In this document: in pieces, positions 34,676 to 43,543 of the stretch
Layout: each line of letters begins with the position of its first letter
Position numbering within the stretch: position 1 is the stretch's first letter
Assembly: GCF_000733725.1 (NCBI RefSeq)
Contig: NZ_JMQM01000001.1
Span: forward strand, 868,001 to 932,000
Reading direction: 5' to 3'
DNA length: 64,000 bases
Origin: Nitratireductor basaltis
GTDB lineage: Bacteria; Pseudomonadota; Alphaproteobacteria; Rhizobiales; Rhizobiaceae
Notes under the pieces: model-generated
The model's input: only the letters and a program-made list of their open reading frames with translations
What the model was told of the DNA's origin: nothing
Database searches by the model: none
Translations under genes and position numbers: made by a program

Positions 34676-36556
34676 ATGACTGATCGACCTTCGGATAATC
34701 AGAAGCCTTCGGAAGATTTCCTGTCACTCATTCCAACCGGTGCGTTGCTGGAGGTCTTGCCGATCGGTGTCTATGCCTGCGATACCGATGGGCGCATCAT
34801 CTTCTTCAACAAGCGTGCAGCCGAGATCTGGGGTGGAGCGCCGGATTTGGGCGAGAACGTGGCCCGGTTCTGCGGCGCGCATCGGCTCCGCGATGCCGAC
34901 GGCGCCGTGATACGCCACGAAGACAGTCCCATGGCACAAGTGCTCCAGGAGCGAACGCCCTTCCGTGATGGGAAAGTCATTATCGAAAAGCCCGACGGAA
35001 GTCGGGTCGCCGCGCTGGTCAATATCGATCCGGTTTTCGAAGCCGGGGGAAAATTTCGCGGCGCCGTGAACTGTTTTCAGGACATCAGTTCCGTCGAGCG
35101 CGTACAAGACCAGATCGCCCGCAAGGAGCGTGAACTGGAAGATACACTCGCGGTTCTGCCCGCCGCCATCTACCGGACCGATGCGGACGGCCGTATCATC
35201 TTCTACAATGACACGGCTTGCGAACTTGCCGGCAGAACGCCCGAAATCGGCAAGGAGCGCTGGTGTGTTTCATGGCGGTTGCGCACGCCGGATGGTCTTG
35301 AACTGCCCCATGGGGAATGTCCCATGGCCATAGCCTTGCGTACGCAGGAGCCGATATTCGGTCAGGAGATTTTGCTGGAGCGGCCCGACGGCGAGCAGAT
35401 ACCGTGCCTGGCCTACCCGACTCCGCTCTTCTCCGAGGGTGAGATGATCGGTGCCGTCAACATGCTGGTCGATATCACCGAGCGCAAGCGGGCCGAAGAG
35501 CATCAGGTGCTTCTCATAAACGAACTGAACCATCGCGTGAAGAACACGCTTGCGATGGTACAATCCATCGCAAGTCATACACTTCGCTCGAACAGCGAGC
35601 CGAAGGCCTTCGTATCGAGCCTGAGCGGTCGCATCCAGGCGTTTGCCCGCGCGCACAACATGTTGATCAAGGGGCCAAGCGGTACGGAACTGGCGGACCT
35701 CATCAATGATCAGGTATTGCTCGCCAAGGGGCTTGAAAACCGCGTTATGTCAGGCGGCCCGACCGTGTTTCTGGAGCCGCAGCTTGCCCTGCATCTGGCA
35801 CTGGTGCTTTATGAGTTGGGAAGCAATGCGCGTCAGCATGGTTCGCTCTCAAGCGAACATGGCTGTGTCTCCATCCAATGGGACATCGAGGAAGACAATC
35901 AATCGCGCAATCTTCGACTGACATGGAGGGAAACCGGCGGCCCATCACCTTCTGCCGAGCAGGCGCGCGGGTTCGGTCGCTCGCTTATCGAGAAGAGCCT
36001 GCGGGCTCACGGGGCGGAAGCGCATATGCAGTTCCTGCATGACGGATTGCTCCTCACGATCGATCTGCCGTTGCCGAGATTCGCGCTCGGTGCGAAATTC
36101 GTCAATCCGCTGGAGGTGAACGCCCGGAAAGTTGCCGCTGCAAGCGAAGCGATCTCGTTGAAGGGCATGCGTGTCCTTATCATCGAAGATGAGCCGCTGG
36201 TGGCGCTCGACATCGAAAACATGCTGCAGGAACATGGCTGCGAGACTCTGGGTCCGGCCAATACGGTCGAGAATGCGCTGAAGCAGGTGGCACATGGAGG
36301 CTTTGACGTCGCGTTGCTGGACGCTAATCTGCAAGGCAAAGGCGTCGATGAAGTTGCTGCCGCCCTAACCAAATCCGGCATCGGATTCGCTTTCGTCTCG
36401 GGCTATGGCAGCGACGGTCTGCCGGAAGAATTCAGGCACGCGCCATTGTTGTCGAAACCGTTCAGCGCGGAATCGCTGATCGCCTGCATCAACACGGTGG
36501 TGGAGGGCAGCCCGACCAGAGACACTGCGTCCTCGATAAAGTCGAATGGCCACTAG
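34676..36556 (+). CDS. Hybrid HWE-family sensor histidine kinase with two PAS domains and receiver
   Basis: About 626 residues from ATG 34676 (GAGAGG upstream); ATG 34601 is an alternative start adding 25 residues. Two PAS domains (about 20-140 and 150-265) share DTDGRIIFFN/DADGRIIFYN. The HWE H-box NELNHRVKNTLAMVQSIA follows (His near 285), then N-box LYELGSNARQHG and WRETGGP. A complete C-terminal receiver has IEDEP, phospho-Asp in ALLDANL (near 548), FVSG and SKPF. No transmembrane segment is seen, so it senses cytoplasmic signals. HWE kinases are enriched in Rhizobiales and often act in light or general stress responses. No separate response regulator lies nearby. Confidence 0.9.
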   Translation: MTDRPSDNQKPSEDFLSLIPTGALLEVLPIGVYACDTDGRIIFFNKRAAEIWGGAPDLGENVARFCGAHRLRDADGAVIRHEDSPMAQVLQERTPFRDGKVIIEKPDGSRVAALVNIDPVFEAGGKFRGAVNCFQDISSVERVQDQIARKERELEDTLAVLPAAIYRTDADGRIIFYNDTACELAGRTPEIGKERWCVSWRLRTPDGLELPHGECPMAIALRTQEPIFGQEILLERPDGEQIPCLAYPTPLFSEGEMIGAVNMLVDITERKRAEEHQVLLINELNHRVKNTLAMVQSIASHTLRSNSEPKAFVSSLSGRIQAFARAHNMLIKGPSGTELADLINDQVLLAKGLENRVMSGGPTVFLEPQLALHLALVLYELGSNARQHGSLSSEHGCVSIQWDIEEDNQSRNLRLTWRETGGPSPSAEQARGFGRSLIEKSLRAHGAEAHMQFLHDGLLLTIDLPLPRFALGAKFVNPLEVNARKVAAASEAISLKGMRVLIIEDEPLVALDIENMLQEHGCETLGPANTVENALKQVAHGGFDVALLDANLQGKGVDEVAAALTKSGIGFAFVSGYGSDGLPEEFRHAPLLSKPFSAESLIACINTVVEGSPTRDTASSIKSNGH

Positions 36557-36638
36557 CACATCACGTACACCTCTGCCGGGCCAATAAAAATGCCCGCCAG
36601 ACATGCTGGCGGGCATCGATCTTGTGCTGAAGTAAATA

Positions 36639-37754
36639 TCAGGCAGCGATGACGGAAGCCGGCTCGGCCATCTCGTAGCCGAGAGCCTCGGCGACTGCAG
36701 AATTGGTGATGCGGCCACGATGTACATTGAGGCCGTTGCGCAAGTTCCTGTCGTCCGCGAGTGCCTTCAGGCCCTTGTCGGCAAGTTGCAGGCCGTAGTG
36801 AAGCGTTGCATTGTTCAGGGCATGCGCGGAGGTCACAGGTACCGCTCCCGGCATGTTCGCCACGCAATAGTGGATTACCCCGTCGACCTCATAGGTCGGT
36901 TCGGAATGGGTGGTCGCCCGGGATGTTTCGAAGCAACCGCCCTGATCGATGGCCACATCGACAAGAACCGCGCCCTGTTTCATGCCCGAAAGCATCTCGC
37001 GGGTGACCAGCTTCGGTGCGGCGGCGCCGGGTATGAGGACAGCTCCGACGATAACATCTGAGGAGAAGCACTCTTCTTCAAGCGCTTCGACGGTGGAATA
37101 GCGCGTATGGACGCGGCCATTGAAGATGTCGTCGAGCTGGCGGAGGCGCGGGATGGAACGGTCGAGGATGGTAACATCCGCGCCGAGGCCCACTGCCATC
37201 TTCGCAGCGTTGAGGCCGACGACACCGCCGCCAATCACCGTGACCTTGCCGGGAAGCACGCCCGGTACACCGCCGAGCAGCACACCGCGCCCGCCATTGG
37301 CTTTCTGCAGCGCTGTTGCTCCTGCCTGGATGGCCAGCCTGCCGGCCACTTCCGACATTGGCGCGAGAAGGGGCAGGCCGCCGCGATCGTCGGTGACCGT
37401 CTCATAGGCGACGGCGGTCACGCCGGAATCCACCAGCCCCTTTGTCTGGTCGGGATCGGGTGCAAGATGGAGATAGGTATAGAGGATCTGGCCTTCGCGG
37501 AGCTGCACCCATTCGGAAGGTTGAGGCTCCTTGACCTTCACGATCATGTCCGACTTTTCAAACACTTCTGCTGCGGTGCGTGCGATGGCCGCACCGGCCG
37601 AGCGATAGGCATTGTCGTCTGCGCCGATACCAGCGCCGGCGCCTGTCTCAACCAGGACCTCATGACCGTGAGCGACATATTCACGAACTGCGCCCGGCGT
37701 CAGGCCGACGCGATATTCGTGGTTCTTTATTTCCTTTGGACAACCGACACGCAT
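36639..37754 (-). CDS. ald: Alanine dehydrogenase
   Basis: 371 residues from ATG 37754 (AAAGGAACGG upstream), equal to known Ald. N-terminal [20 protein letters not shown] carries the pyruvate-binding Arg; Lys in KVKEP; NAD Rossmann motif [23 protein letters not shown] near residue 170; catalytic region [23 protein letters not shown]. It interconverts L-alanine and pyruvate plus ammonia with NAD. Divergent from an Lrp-type regulator 139 bases away, the typical arrangement of ald with AldR. Confidence 0.95.
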   Translation of the reverse strand: MRVGCPKEIKNHEYRVGLTPGAVREYVAHGHEVLVETGAGAGIGADDNAYRSAGAAIARTAAEVFEKSDMIVKVKEPQPSEWVQLREGQILYTYLHLAPDPDQTKGLVDSGVTAVAYETVTDDRGGLPLLAPMSEVAGRLAIQAGATALQKANGGRGVLLGGVPGVLPGKVTVIGGGVVGLNAAKMAVGLGADVTILDRSIPRLRQLDDIFNGRVHTRYSTVEALEEECFSSDVIVGAVLIPGAAAPKLVTREMLSGMKQGAVLVDVAIDQGGCFETSRATTHSEPTYEVDGVIHYCVANMPGAVPVTSAHALNNATLHYGLQLADKGLKALADDRNLRNGLNVHRGRITNSAVAEALGYEMAEPASVIAA

Positions 37755-37848
37755 GACCGTTCCTTTGGCCGTTGAAAAGTGAGCGATTTCTGATGGAAGC
37801 ACGAAAATCCGGGAAATGTCCTTGCGAAGATCGTTGTGCAGACTTTGC

Positions 37849-37874
37849 TTTTTCGCATATCCTTGCAGCAAAAA
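37849..37874. promoter_or_regulatory. Possible Lrp-type operator between ald and its regulator
   Basis: TTTTTCGCA (37849-37857) and TGCAGCAAAAA (37864-37874) form an imperfect, AT-flanked palindrome just ahead of the lrp-like gene. Lrp/AldR proteins bind degenerate sites of this kind. Low confidence; the ald and lrp promoters themselves are not clear to me. Confidence 0.3.
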
Positions 37875-37893
37875 GAGGGTTCGGGAGGAATAT

Positions 37894-38376
37894 ATGCGAT
37901 CTTCGGCGATGGATCGAATTGATGTTGCGATTTTGGATGCGCTTCAGCAGGACGGGCGCATTTCCAATGCGGCATTGGCGGAAAAGGTGGGGCTGTCTCA
38001 ATCGGCCTGCTCCCGCCGGCTCGACAATCTGGAGAAAACCGGCGTCATCAAGGGTTACCATGCGCAACTCTCCAATGCCGCGCTTGGTCATCGCATGACC
38101 GTGATTGTCCATATTTCCCTAAGCGGGCAGTTCGAAAAAACGCTTAGCGAGTTCGAGGCCGCAGTGAAGCGCTGTCCCAATGTGTTGTCCTGCCATCTGA
38201 TGTCGGGCGACTACGATTATATTCTGCGGATCGCCGCGCGTGACCTGGAAGATTACGAGCGTATTCACAAGGAGTGGCTTACGGGCATGCCACATGTGAT
38301 CAAGATCAACTCGGCTTTCGCCTTGAGAGAAGTGATCGACCGCACGGCTATCGGGCTACGGCCCGAACTGGCCTGA
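37894..38376 (+). CDS. Lrp/AsnC-family regulator, probable activator of ald
   Basis: 160 residues from ATG 37894 (GGGAGGAA upstream). Winged HTH (SNAALAEKVGLSQSACSRRLDNLEKTGVI) and RAM domain with SGDYDYILRIAARD. Divergent from ald, the classic place for AldR/PutR-type regulators that sense alanine. It shares architecture with the AsnC protein at 1.3 kb but differs in the HTH (SQSACSRRL against TPAPCWERL), so the targets differ. Confidence 0.9.
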   Translation: MRSSAMDRIDVAILDALQQDGRISNAALAEKVGLSQSACSRRLDNLEKTGVIKGYHAQLSNAALGHRMTVIVHISLSGQFEKTLSEFEAAVKRCPNVLSCHLMSGDYDYILRIAARDLEDYERIHKEWLTGMPHVIKINSAFALREVIDRTAIGLRPELA

Positions 38377-38480
38377 CGCCGGCAAAAGGGCTTCACCCGG
38401 CTGTCATGAAATCCTGCTTGTTTGCGCGCCGGTAGCAGCGCAAACTCTGCCTGCGCAACTGCAGATATCAGGAGATCTTC

Positions 38481-40454
38481 ATGACAATTCGTGCAGCTTT
38501 CAGCAGACGCCAGTTCATCCGCGGTGCGGCAGCGGCGGGAGCCCTCGTGGCGCTGCACCCCTTCTCAGCACGTGCTTCTGCCAATCAGGCGCATCTTCGT
38601 ATCATGGAGACGACCGATCTGCATGTTCACGTTTTTCCCTACGACTACTACGCCGACAAACCGAATGACACGATGGGGCTTGCCCGCACTGCCTCCATCA
38701 TCGATTCCATCCGTGCCGAGGCGACAAATGCAATTCTGGTCGACAACGGAGACTTCCTGCAGGGCAATCCCATGGGCGACTACATTGCCTATGAGCGTGG
38801 CATGAAGGAAGGTGACGTCCATCCTGTCATCAAGGCCATGAACACCCTTGGCTATGACTGTTCGACACTTGGCAATCACGAGTTCAACTATGGGCTCGAC
38901 TTCATGTTCAAGGTTCTGGATGGCGCGAATTTCCCCTTTGTCTGCGCAAATCTCACCAAGGGCACTCTTGCTTCCAATCCGCGGCAGGATGATCTTTTCC
39001 TGAAGCCCTACGTCATCGTGGACCGGAAAGTGATGGACGGTGAGGGCAATGAGCATGTGGTAAAGGTCGGCCTCATCGGTTTCGTCCCGCCACAGATCAT
39101 GAACTGGGATTCCAAGCATCTGGAAGGCAAGGCCATGGCGCGCGATATCGTCAAGGCGGCCAAAGCCTGGGTGCCGCAGATGCGCGAGGAGGGTGCAGAC
39201 ATTGTCGTGGCGCTGTCTCACTCCGGTGTAGGACCCGCGCAATATGAAGAAAATCTCGAGAATGCTTCGCTTCTCGTCGCCGGGATCGATGGCGTGGACG
39301 CAATCGTCACCGGCCACAGCCATCTTGATTTTCCCGGGCCCAAATTTGCCGGCATCGAAGGGGTGGACAATGACAAGGGTCTCCTCAACGGCAAGCCAGC
39401 AGTGATGGGCGGTTTCTGGGGTTCGCATCTCGGCCTGATCGACCTGATGCTCGAGCGCGACGGCAAAAGCTGGCGTGTGATAGATTCCTCAAGCGAAGCG
39501 AGGCCCATCTTCGAACGCGTCGAGCGCGAGACCAAGCCGCTCGTGGAAAGCAAGGCAGAGGTCGAAGAGGCCGTTCGCGCCGACCACGAGGCGACACTGG
39601 AATATGTGCGCACGGCAGTGGGCAAGACATCGGCACCGCTGCACTCCTATTTCGCACTGGTTGCCGATGATCCATCGGTGCAGATCGTGGCCCAGGCACA
39701 GACCTGGTATATCAGCCAGATGATAAAGGACACGGCCTACATGGATCTTCCTGTCCTTTCAGCCGCTGCACCATTCAAGGCAGGTGGGCGCGGTGGCCCG
39801 GACTACTACACTGACGTGCCGGCTGGTGATGTTGCCATCAAGCATGTGGCGGATCTCTATCTTTATCCAAACACCGTTCAGGCCGTGAAGGTGACGGGAG
39901 CGGATGTGAAGGAATGGCTGGAAATGTCGGCAGGCATCTTCAACCAGGTGACGCCGGGAGAAGCGGATCAGCCACTCATCAATGACAGCTTTCCCTCCTA
40001 CAATTTCGACGTGATCGATGGCGTCACCTACAAGATCGATCTCAGCCAACCGACGAAATATGACCCGAAGGGTGAACTCCTAAACCCAGAAGCCAGCCGC
40101 ATTGTCGAGCTGCAGTTCAACGGTGAGCCAATCGACCCGGATGCGGAATTTGTGGTTGCGACAAACAATTATCGCGCGGGCGGTGGGGGAAACTTCCCGG
40201 GCATCACGCCGGACAAGGTCATCTTCCAGGCACCAGACACAAACCGCGATGTCATCGTGCGCTATATCGTGGAGCAGGGTACCATCAATCCCTCGGCGGA
40301 TGCGAACTGGACCTTCAAGCCGCTCGAGGGCACCAGCGTGACCTTCCAGACCGGGCCGAAGGGCGAGCGGTTCGCTGGCGATGTGGCAGGTGTTTCCATC
40401 ACGCCGGCAGGCGAGGGCGACGAAGGTTTCGCGATCTATCGCATCGGACTGTAA
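38481..40454 (+). CDS. cpdB: Tat-exported 2',3'-cyclic-nucleotide 2'-phosphodiesterase/3'-nucleotidase
   Basis: 657 residues. A twin-arginine signal (SRRQFIRGAAAAGALVA, then ARASA) directs export of a folded protein. Calcineurin-like metallophosphatase motifs: ETTDLHVHVF, DNGDFLQGNP, LGNHEFNYG, VALSHSG and TGHSHLDFPG. The C-terminal 5'-nucleotidase domain has NNYRAGGGGNFPG. Periplasmic release of phosphate from nucleotides is the family role. Tat rather than Sec export is a feature of the alphaproteobacterial branch. It stands alone with a 104-base leader behind the lrp gene. Confidence 0.92.
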   Translation: MTIRAAFSRRQFIRGAAAAGALVALHPFSARASANQAHLRIMETTDLHVHVFPYDYYADKPNDTMGLARTASIIDSIRAEATNAILVDNGDFLQGNPMGDYIAYERGMKEGDVHPVIKAMNTLGYDCSTLGNHEFNYGLDFMFKVLDGANFPFVCANLTKGTLASNPRQDDLFLKPYVIVDRKVMDGEGNEHVVKVGLIGFVPPQIMNWDSKHLEGKAMARDIVKAAKAWVPQMREEGADIVVALSHSGVGPAQYEENLENASLLVAGIDGVDAIVTGHSHLDFPGPKFAGIEGVDNDKGLLNGKPAVMGGFWGSHLGLIDLMLERDGKSWRVIDSSSEARPIFERVERETKPLVESKAEVEEAVRADHEATLEYVRTAVGKTSAPLHSYFALVADDPSVQIVAQAQTWYISQMIKDTAYMDLPVLSAAAPFKAGGRGGPDYYTDVPAGDVAIKHVADLYLYPNTVQAVKVTGADVKEWLEMSAGIFNQVTPGEADQPLINDSFPSYNFDVIDGVTYKIDLSQPTKYDPKGELLNPEASRIVELQFNGEPIDPDAEFVVATNNYRAGGGGNFPGITPDKVIFQAPDTNRDVIVRYIVEQGTINPSADANWTFKPLEGTSVTFQTGPKGERFAGDVAGVSITPAGEGDEGFAIYRIGL

Positions 40455-40527
40455 CTGTTCTGCCCGTCTTGACAGAGTGAGCTATTATCCGGCTCCTGCC
40501 GGCGATCAGAACAGCAGGAGCCGGTGC

Positions 40528-40851
40528 ATGATTCGCCACATTGTTTTCTTCAGCGCCAAGGATCCGCAGGATGTCGAGAAAATCGCGAGTGACCTCGCGA
40601 TGCTTGGGCAGATACCCCACAGCCAGTTCTTCGAAGTCGGCATAAACCGCAAGGTCGACCGGCTTGGCAGTGACGTGGATGTCATTGTCTACGGTGAATT
40701 CGAGAACGAAGAGAAGCTTGAAGCCTACAAGCAGCACCCGATCTATGAGGAATGCATCCGTCTCGTGCGCCCATTGCGTGAAATGCGCGTTGCAGCCGAC
40801 TTCGATTCGATAGCACCACGGCCCTTGCCGGGCAGCGCATCAGCGGATTGA
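40528..40851 (+). CDS. Dabb-domain (stress-responsive A/B barrel) protein
   Basis: 107 residues from ATG 40528 (CAGGAG seven bases upstream). The start MIRHIVFFSAKDPQDVEKI and the middle DVDVIVYGEFENEEKLEAYKQHPIYEECI are the Dabb dimeric alpha/beta-barrel signature. Function of most members is unknown; some bind small organics. Its 3' end overlaps the convergent photolyase gene by 12 bases. Confidence 0.87.
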   Translation: MIRHIVFFSAKDPQDVEKIASDLAMLGQIPHSQFFEVGINRKVDRLGSDVDVIVYGEFENEEKLEAYKQHPIYEECIRLVRPLREMRVAADFDSIAPRPLPGSASAD

Positions 40852-42237
40852 ACGGTACGCTGCCAGGGCGCTGTCACGTGCCTGAGTGTGCTCCACGATC
40901 GGGCGCGGATAACCTGTTTTCCCACGCAATTCGGCGGAGGGATCATGTATCTGCTTGCCGGAGATATCAGACAGTTCCGGGACATAGCTGCGGATATAAT
41001 CGCCGTTCTGATCGAATTTCCGGCTCTGAAGTGTCGGGTTGAACACCCTGAAAAACGGAGCTGCATCAGCGCCCGTGCCCGCAACCCATTGCCAGTTGGC
41101 GGGGTTGTTCGCTGCGTCTGCATCAACCAGCGTATCCCAGAACCACCGTTCTCCTTCACGCCAATGAAGACCAAGATGTTTCACCAGAAAAGATGCGACG
41201 ACCATTCGCGCGCGGTTGTGCATCCATCCGGTTTCCCATAGATGGCGCATCGCTGCATCGACCAGAGGGTAGCCGGTGCGGCCTTCTTGCCAGTTTTTCA
41301 GCGCCATCGCGTCATCGCGCCAGGGAAAACCGTTGAAACTCTTGTTGAAGTTGGCCTGCGCCAGATCCTTGTTGTTTGCCAGAAGATGCCAGCAGAATTC
41401 GCGCCAGCCAATCTCCCGGCGAAATGTCTCCAGATCATTGGCCGGTATCGCAGCGTCGCCGAGGGCTGCCATGATCTGGCGTGGCGTGATCTCGCCATGG
41501 GCGAGGTGAGGGGAAAGACGCGAGGTTGCTTCCTCTGCCATCCTGTCGCGTCCGTTGGTGTAGCCGTTGCCGCGACCTTCAAGAAACTCATTCAACCTGA
41601 CCTGCGCACCGGATTCACCAGGTTCCCAGATTTCACCAAATGCCGTCGCCCAGGCGGGAGCGTAGTCCAGCAAACCATCCGGATCGGTTTCAAGGTCATG
41701 CTCGTGGGCTTGCACATGGTCCGGCGCATCGGCCGGATCGGCAAAGTCACCCTGGGAGGCGAGGGCGCGCCAGAAGGGCGTGAACACATTGTAGAAACCG
41801 CCGCTGGTCGTTCTCAGCTGATGCGGGTCATGCAGAAGCTGCCCCTCGTGACGTTCTGCAACGACGTTTGTCCGTGCGAGCTGTTCGATCAGACGCACAT
41901 CCGCGGCATCTGCAGCGGGTTCGAAACGTCGGTTCATGAAGACTGCGCCAGCACCAATTTGCGCGATGTGGCTGCCGACTACGTCGCATAGCGGTCCTTT
42001 ACGGCAAATCAGCCGCAAACCGCTGCCGGAGAGCGCATTCTGAAGCTTCCTCAGCGATCTTGCCCGCCACCACCTTGCCGCCGCACCCAATGGTCGCACG
42101 CCTTCGGTCAGATCCTCGATATATACAGCAACGAGCGGCAGCCCACTGCGGGCCGCTGCACAAAGGGCGAGATTGTCGGAAAGACGCAGATCGTGCCGGA
42201 AAAGAATCAGAGCCGGTTCATGAGGATCATTCTTCAT
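40840..42237 (-). CDS. phrB: Deoxyribodipyrimidine photolyase
   Basis: 465 residues. N-terminal antenna domain (ALILFRHDLRLSDNLAL), FAD-binding domain with GRDRMAEEATSRLSPHLAHGEI and the C-terminal core GWMHNRARMVVASFLVKHLGLHWREGERWF...DADAANNPANWQWVAGTGAD, with the conserved Trp chain. It repairs cyclobutane pyrimidine dimers in light. Class I CPD type by the C-terminal motifs. The adjacent 25-residue membrane gene on the same strand is upstream. Confidence 0.94.
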   Translation of the reverse strand: MKNDPHEPALILFRHDLRLSDNLALCAAARSGLPLVAVYIEDLTEGVRPLGAAARWWRARSLRKLQNALSGSGLRLICRKGPLCDVVGSHIAQIGAGAVFMNRRFEPAADAADVRLIEQLARTNVVAERHEGQLLHDPHQLRTTSGGFYNVFTPFWRALASQGDFADPADAPDHVQAHEHDLETDPDGLLDYAPAWATAFGEIWEPGESGAQVRLNEFLEGRGNGYTNGRDRMAEEATSRLSPHLAHGEITPRQIMAALGDAAIPANDLETFRREIGWREFCWHLLANNKDLAQANFNKSFNGFPWRDDAMALKNWQEGRTGYPLVDAAMRHLWETGWMHNRARMVVASFLVKHLGLHWREGERWFWDTLVDADAANNPANWQWVAGTGADAAPFFRVFNPTLQSRKFDQNGDYIRSYVPELSDISGKQIHDPSAELRGKTGYPRPIVEHTQARDSALAAYRSIR

Positions 42238-42296
42238 GCATCAGCTCTGTAGATCATCGGATTCGAAATGTTCAAAACTCTGCCTGACGGCTGGAA

Positions 42297-42374
42297 TCAG
42301 AAAACAAAGACGAAAAGCAGAATGATGACGATCAGCGGCACGCCCAGCAGCCAGAGGATAAGGCCCTTAATCAT
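42297..42374 (-). CDS. 25-residue membrane protein
   Basis: Reads MIKGLILWLLGVPLIVIILL and five more residues from ATG 42374, with AGGAG seven bases upstream, to TGA 42297. One charged residue pair at the N-terminus and a single hydrophobic helix fill the whole peptide. The ideal ribosome site and codon choice support a real gene. I cannot assign a function. It is just upstream of phrB on the same strand. Confidence 0.65.
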   Translation of the reverse strand: MIKGLILWLLGVPLIVIILLFVFVF

Positions 42375-42511
42375 GTGATTCTCCTGCGACAGAATTGCTT
42401 CATTGAGCGGTGAACGCCTCAATGAGGAGCAGGTTCCAGAAGCAGAAGATGCGCGTCGATTGCCGCACCAGAAGGAGCGACAGGCATGCCAGCAGAAAGT
42501 TATGAAAAGAG

Positions 42512-42586
42512 TGGCTCCCCGGGCCGGATTCGAACCAGCGACCAACCGGTTAACAGCCGGTTGCTCTACCGCTGAGCTACCGGGGA
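42512..42586 (-). tRNA. tRNA-Asn (anticodon GUU)
   Basis: On the minus strand acceptor TCCCCGG pairs with CCGGGGA, discriminator G and encoded CCA. D arm AGCTCAGCGGTAGAGC, anticodon loop CTGTTAA (GUU), T arm GCTGGTTCGAATCCGGC. Standard length of 75 with CCA. Confidence 0.97.
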
Positions 42587-42613
42587 AGGCCTGTGCTCTT
42601 GCGAGTGAGCGTG

Positions 42614-42642
42614 CCTATAGCAAAGTGATTTTCATTTTGCAA
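42614..42642 (-). promoter_or_regulatory. Sigma70-type promoter of tRNA-Asn
   Basis: On the minus strand TTGCAA (42642-42637), 17 bases, TATAGG (42619-42614), then a GC-rich stretch to the tRNA 28 bases on. Spacing is ideal. Confidence 0.55.
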
Positions 42643-42759
42643 AGCGTCAATGACACTTTTTTGCACCTAATTTGTGGTTCCCCTCGATTTGCGGGCATTG
42701 GGACCGCATAAGTATCGCACATTATTCGGGCGCAAGCCCTTTGAGATTGTTTGCAGGAC

Positions 42760-43065
42760 ATGAAGACGGACCGGAAGAACGAATCTCCAAACCATGCAAG
42801 CCGTCCCCATGTGGCGATGTTCGGGCGTAGCCTGCCGCTGCCGCAGACCCGATTGGCACGCATGGGCGTGGGGAGTGCACTGGTGGTTTTGGGCATGTTC
42901 GGGTTCCTGCCCGTTCTTGGCTTCTGGATGATTCCTCTGGGGCTGCTTGTCCTGTCCTATGATTTCGCATCGGTACGCCGGATGCGGCGCAGGAGCGAAG
43001 TCTGGTGGAATCGCAAGCGTCAGAAGACAGGGAAAAAGGTGAGGGGGCAAAGTTCTCACAAATGA
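42760..43065 (+). CDS. Small membrane protein of unknown function (PGPGW-like)
   Basis: About 101 residues. Two hydrophobic segments (ALVVLGMFGFLPVLGFWMIPLGLLVLS, near residues 40-67) sit between a polar N-terminus and a very basic C-terminus (RRMRRRSEVWWNRKRQKTGKKV). The pattern LPQTRLARMGVGSALVVLG...LPVLGFWMIPLGLLVLS...VRR(M/F)RRR is conserved in small alphaproteobacterial membrane proteins. Start is uncertain: ATG 42760, TTG 42751 or ATG 42817, none with a strong ribosome site. No function can be given. Confidence 0.7.
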   Translation: MKTDRKNESPNHASRPHVAMFGRSLPLPQTRLARMGVGSALVVLGMFGFLPVLGFWMIPLGLLVLSYDFASVRRMRRRSEVWWNRKRQKTGKKVRGQSSHK

Positions 43066-43089
43066 TCCGATTATGGTCGCCTTACCCGC

Positions 43090-43118
43090 TTGACGCTGAG
43101 CGCCGCGCGCCATATTGA
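43090..43118 (+). promoter_or_regulatory. Sigma70-type promoter of tRNA-Cys
   Basis: TTGACG (43090-43095), 17 bases, TATTGA (43113-43118). The tRNA begins 27 bases after the -10, matching the expected short leader. Confidence 0.6.
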
Positions 43119-43144
43119 ACGCCCCGACGCATGATTGCGCATGA

Positions 43145-43218
43145 GGCCTCGTGGCGGAGTGGTTACGCAGAGGACTGCAAATCCTTGCACCCCGGTTCGA
43201 TTCCGGGCGAGGCCTCCA
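43145..43218 (+). tRNA. tRNA-Cys (anticodon GCA)
   Basis: Acceptor GGCCTCG pairs with CGAGGCC; discriminator U at 43215, the identity element of tRNA-Cys, and encoded CCA. Anticodon loop CTGCAAA (GCA). T arm CCCGGTTCGATTCCGGG. Confidence 0.97.
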
Positions 43219-43543
43219 TTTCCAAGAATCAATCTCCATCCACGCGCATCGATCGGGCATCCACGAGGCCTGTCGCAGCGCAATTCCAACTGAGTTTGGA
43301 TCCGCAAGCATTGGCTTTGCCGCCTCAAACACTGGCTTTTGGGGGCTGTGTGGTGGATTTCGGGCAACAGGCTGTCAGGAAGGTCATGAGGCGGCGGTCA
43401 GCTTGATTGACAGCAGGGGATGCGCGCTATAGCAAATCCAAGGATTCTCCAGAGTGCTGGCCGGGTTGGAGTGGCTCTGGTAGGTTGGGTTGGTGCCAAG
43501 TGCCTCGGCGCATTACGCGCCCCTGGTGACGGGAACAGTTTGA
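43219..43543. other. 325-base intergenic region between tRNA-Cys and pcm
   Basis: No gene supported. Near 43406-43434 TTGACA and TATAGC are 15 bases apart and may be the pcm promoter with short spacing. No phage-like attachment duplication of the tRNA 3' end is seen here. Confidence 0.4.

Noticed and set aside
43145-43218. Integration site at tRNA-Cys (and the other two tRNAs)
   Set aside because: No duplicated tRNA 3' end, integrase or foreign-looking genes are seen nearby.
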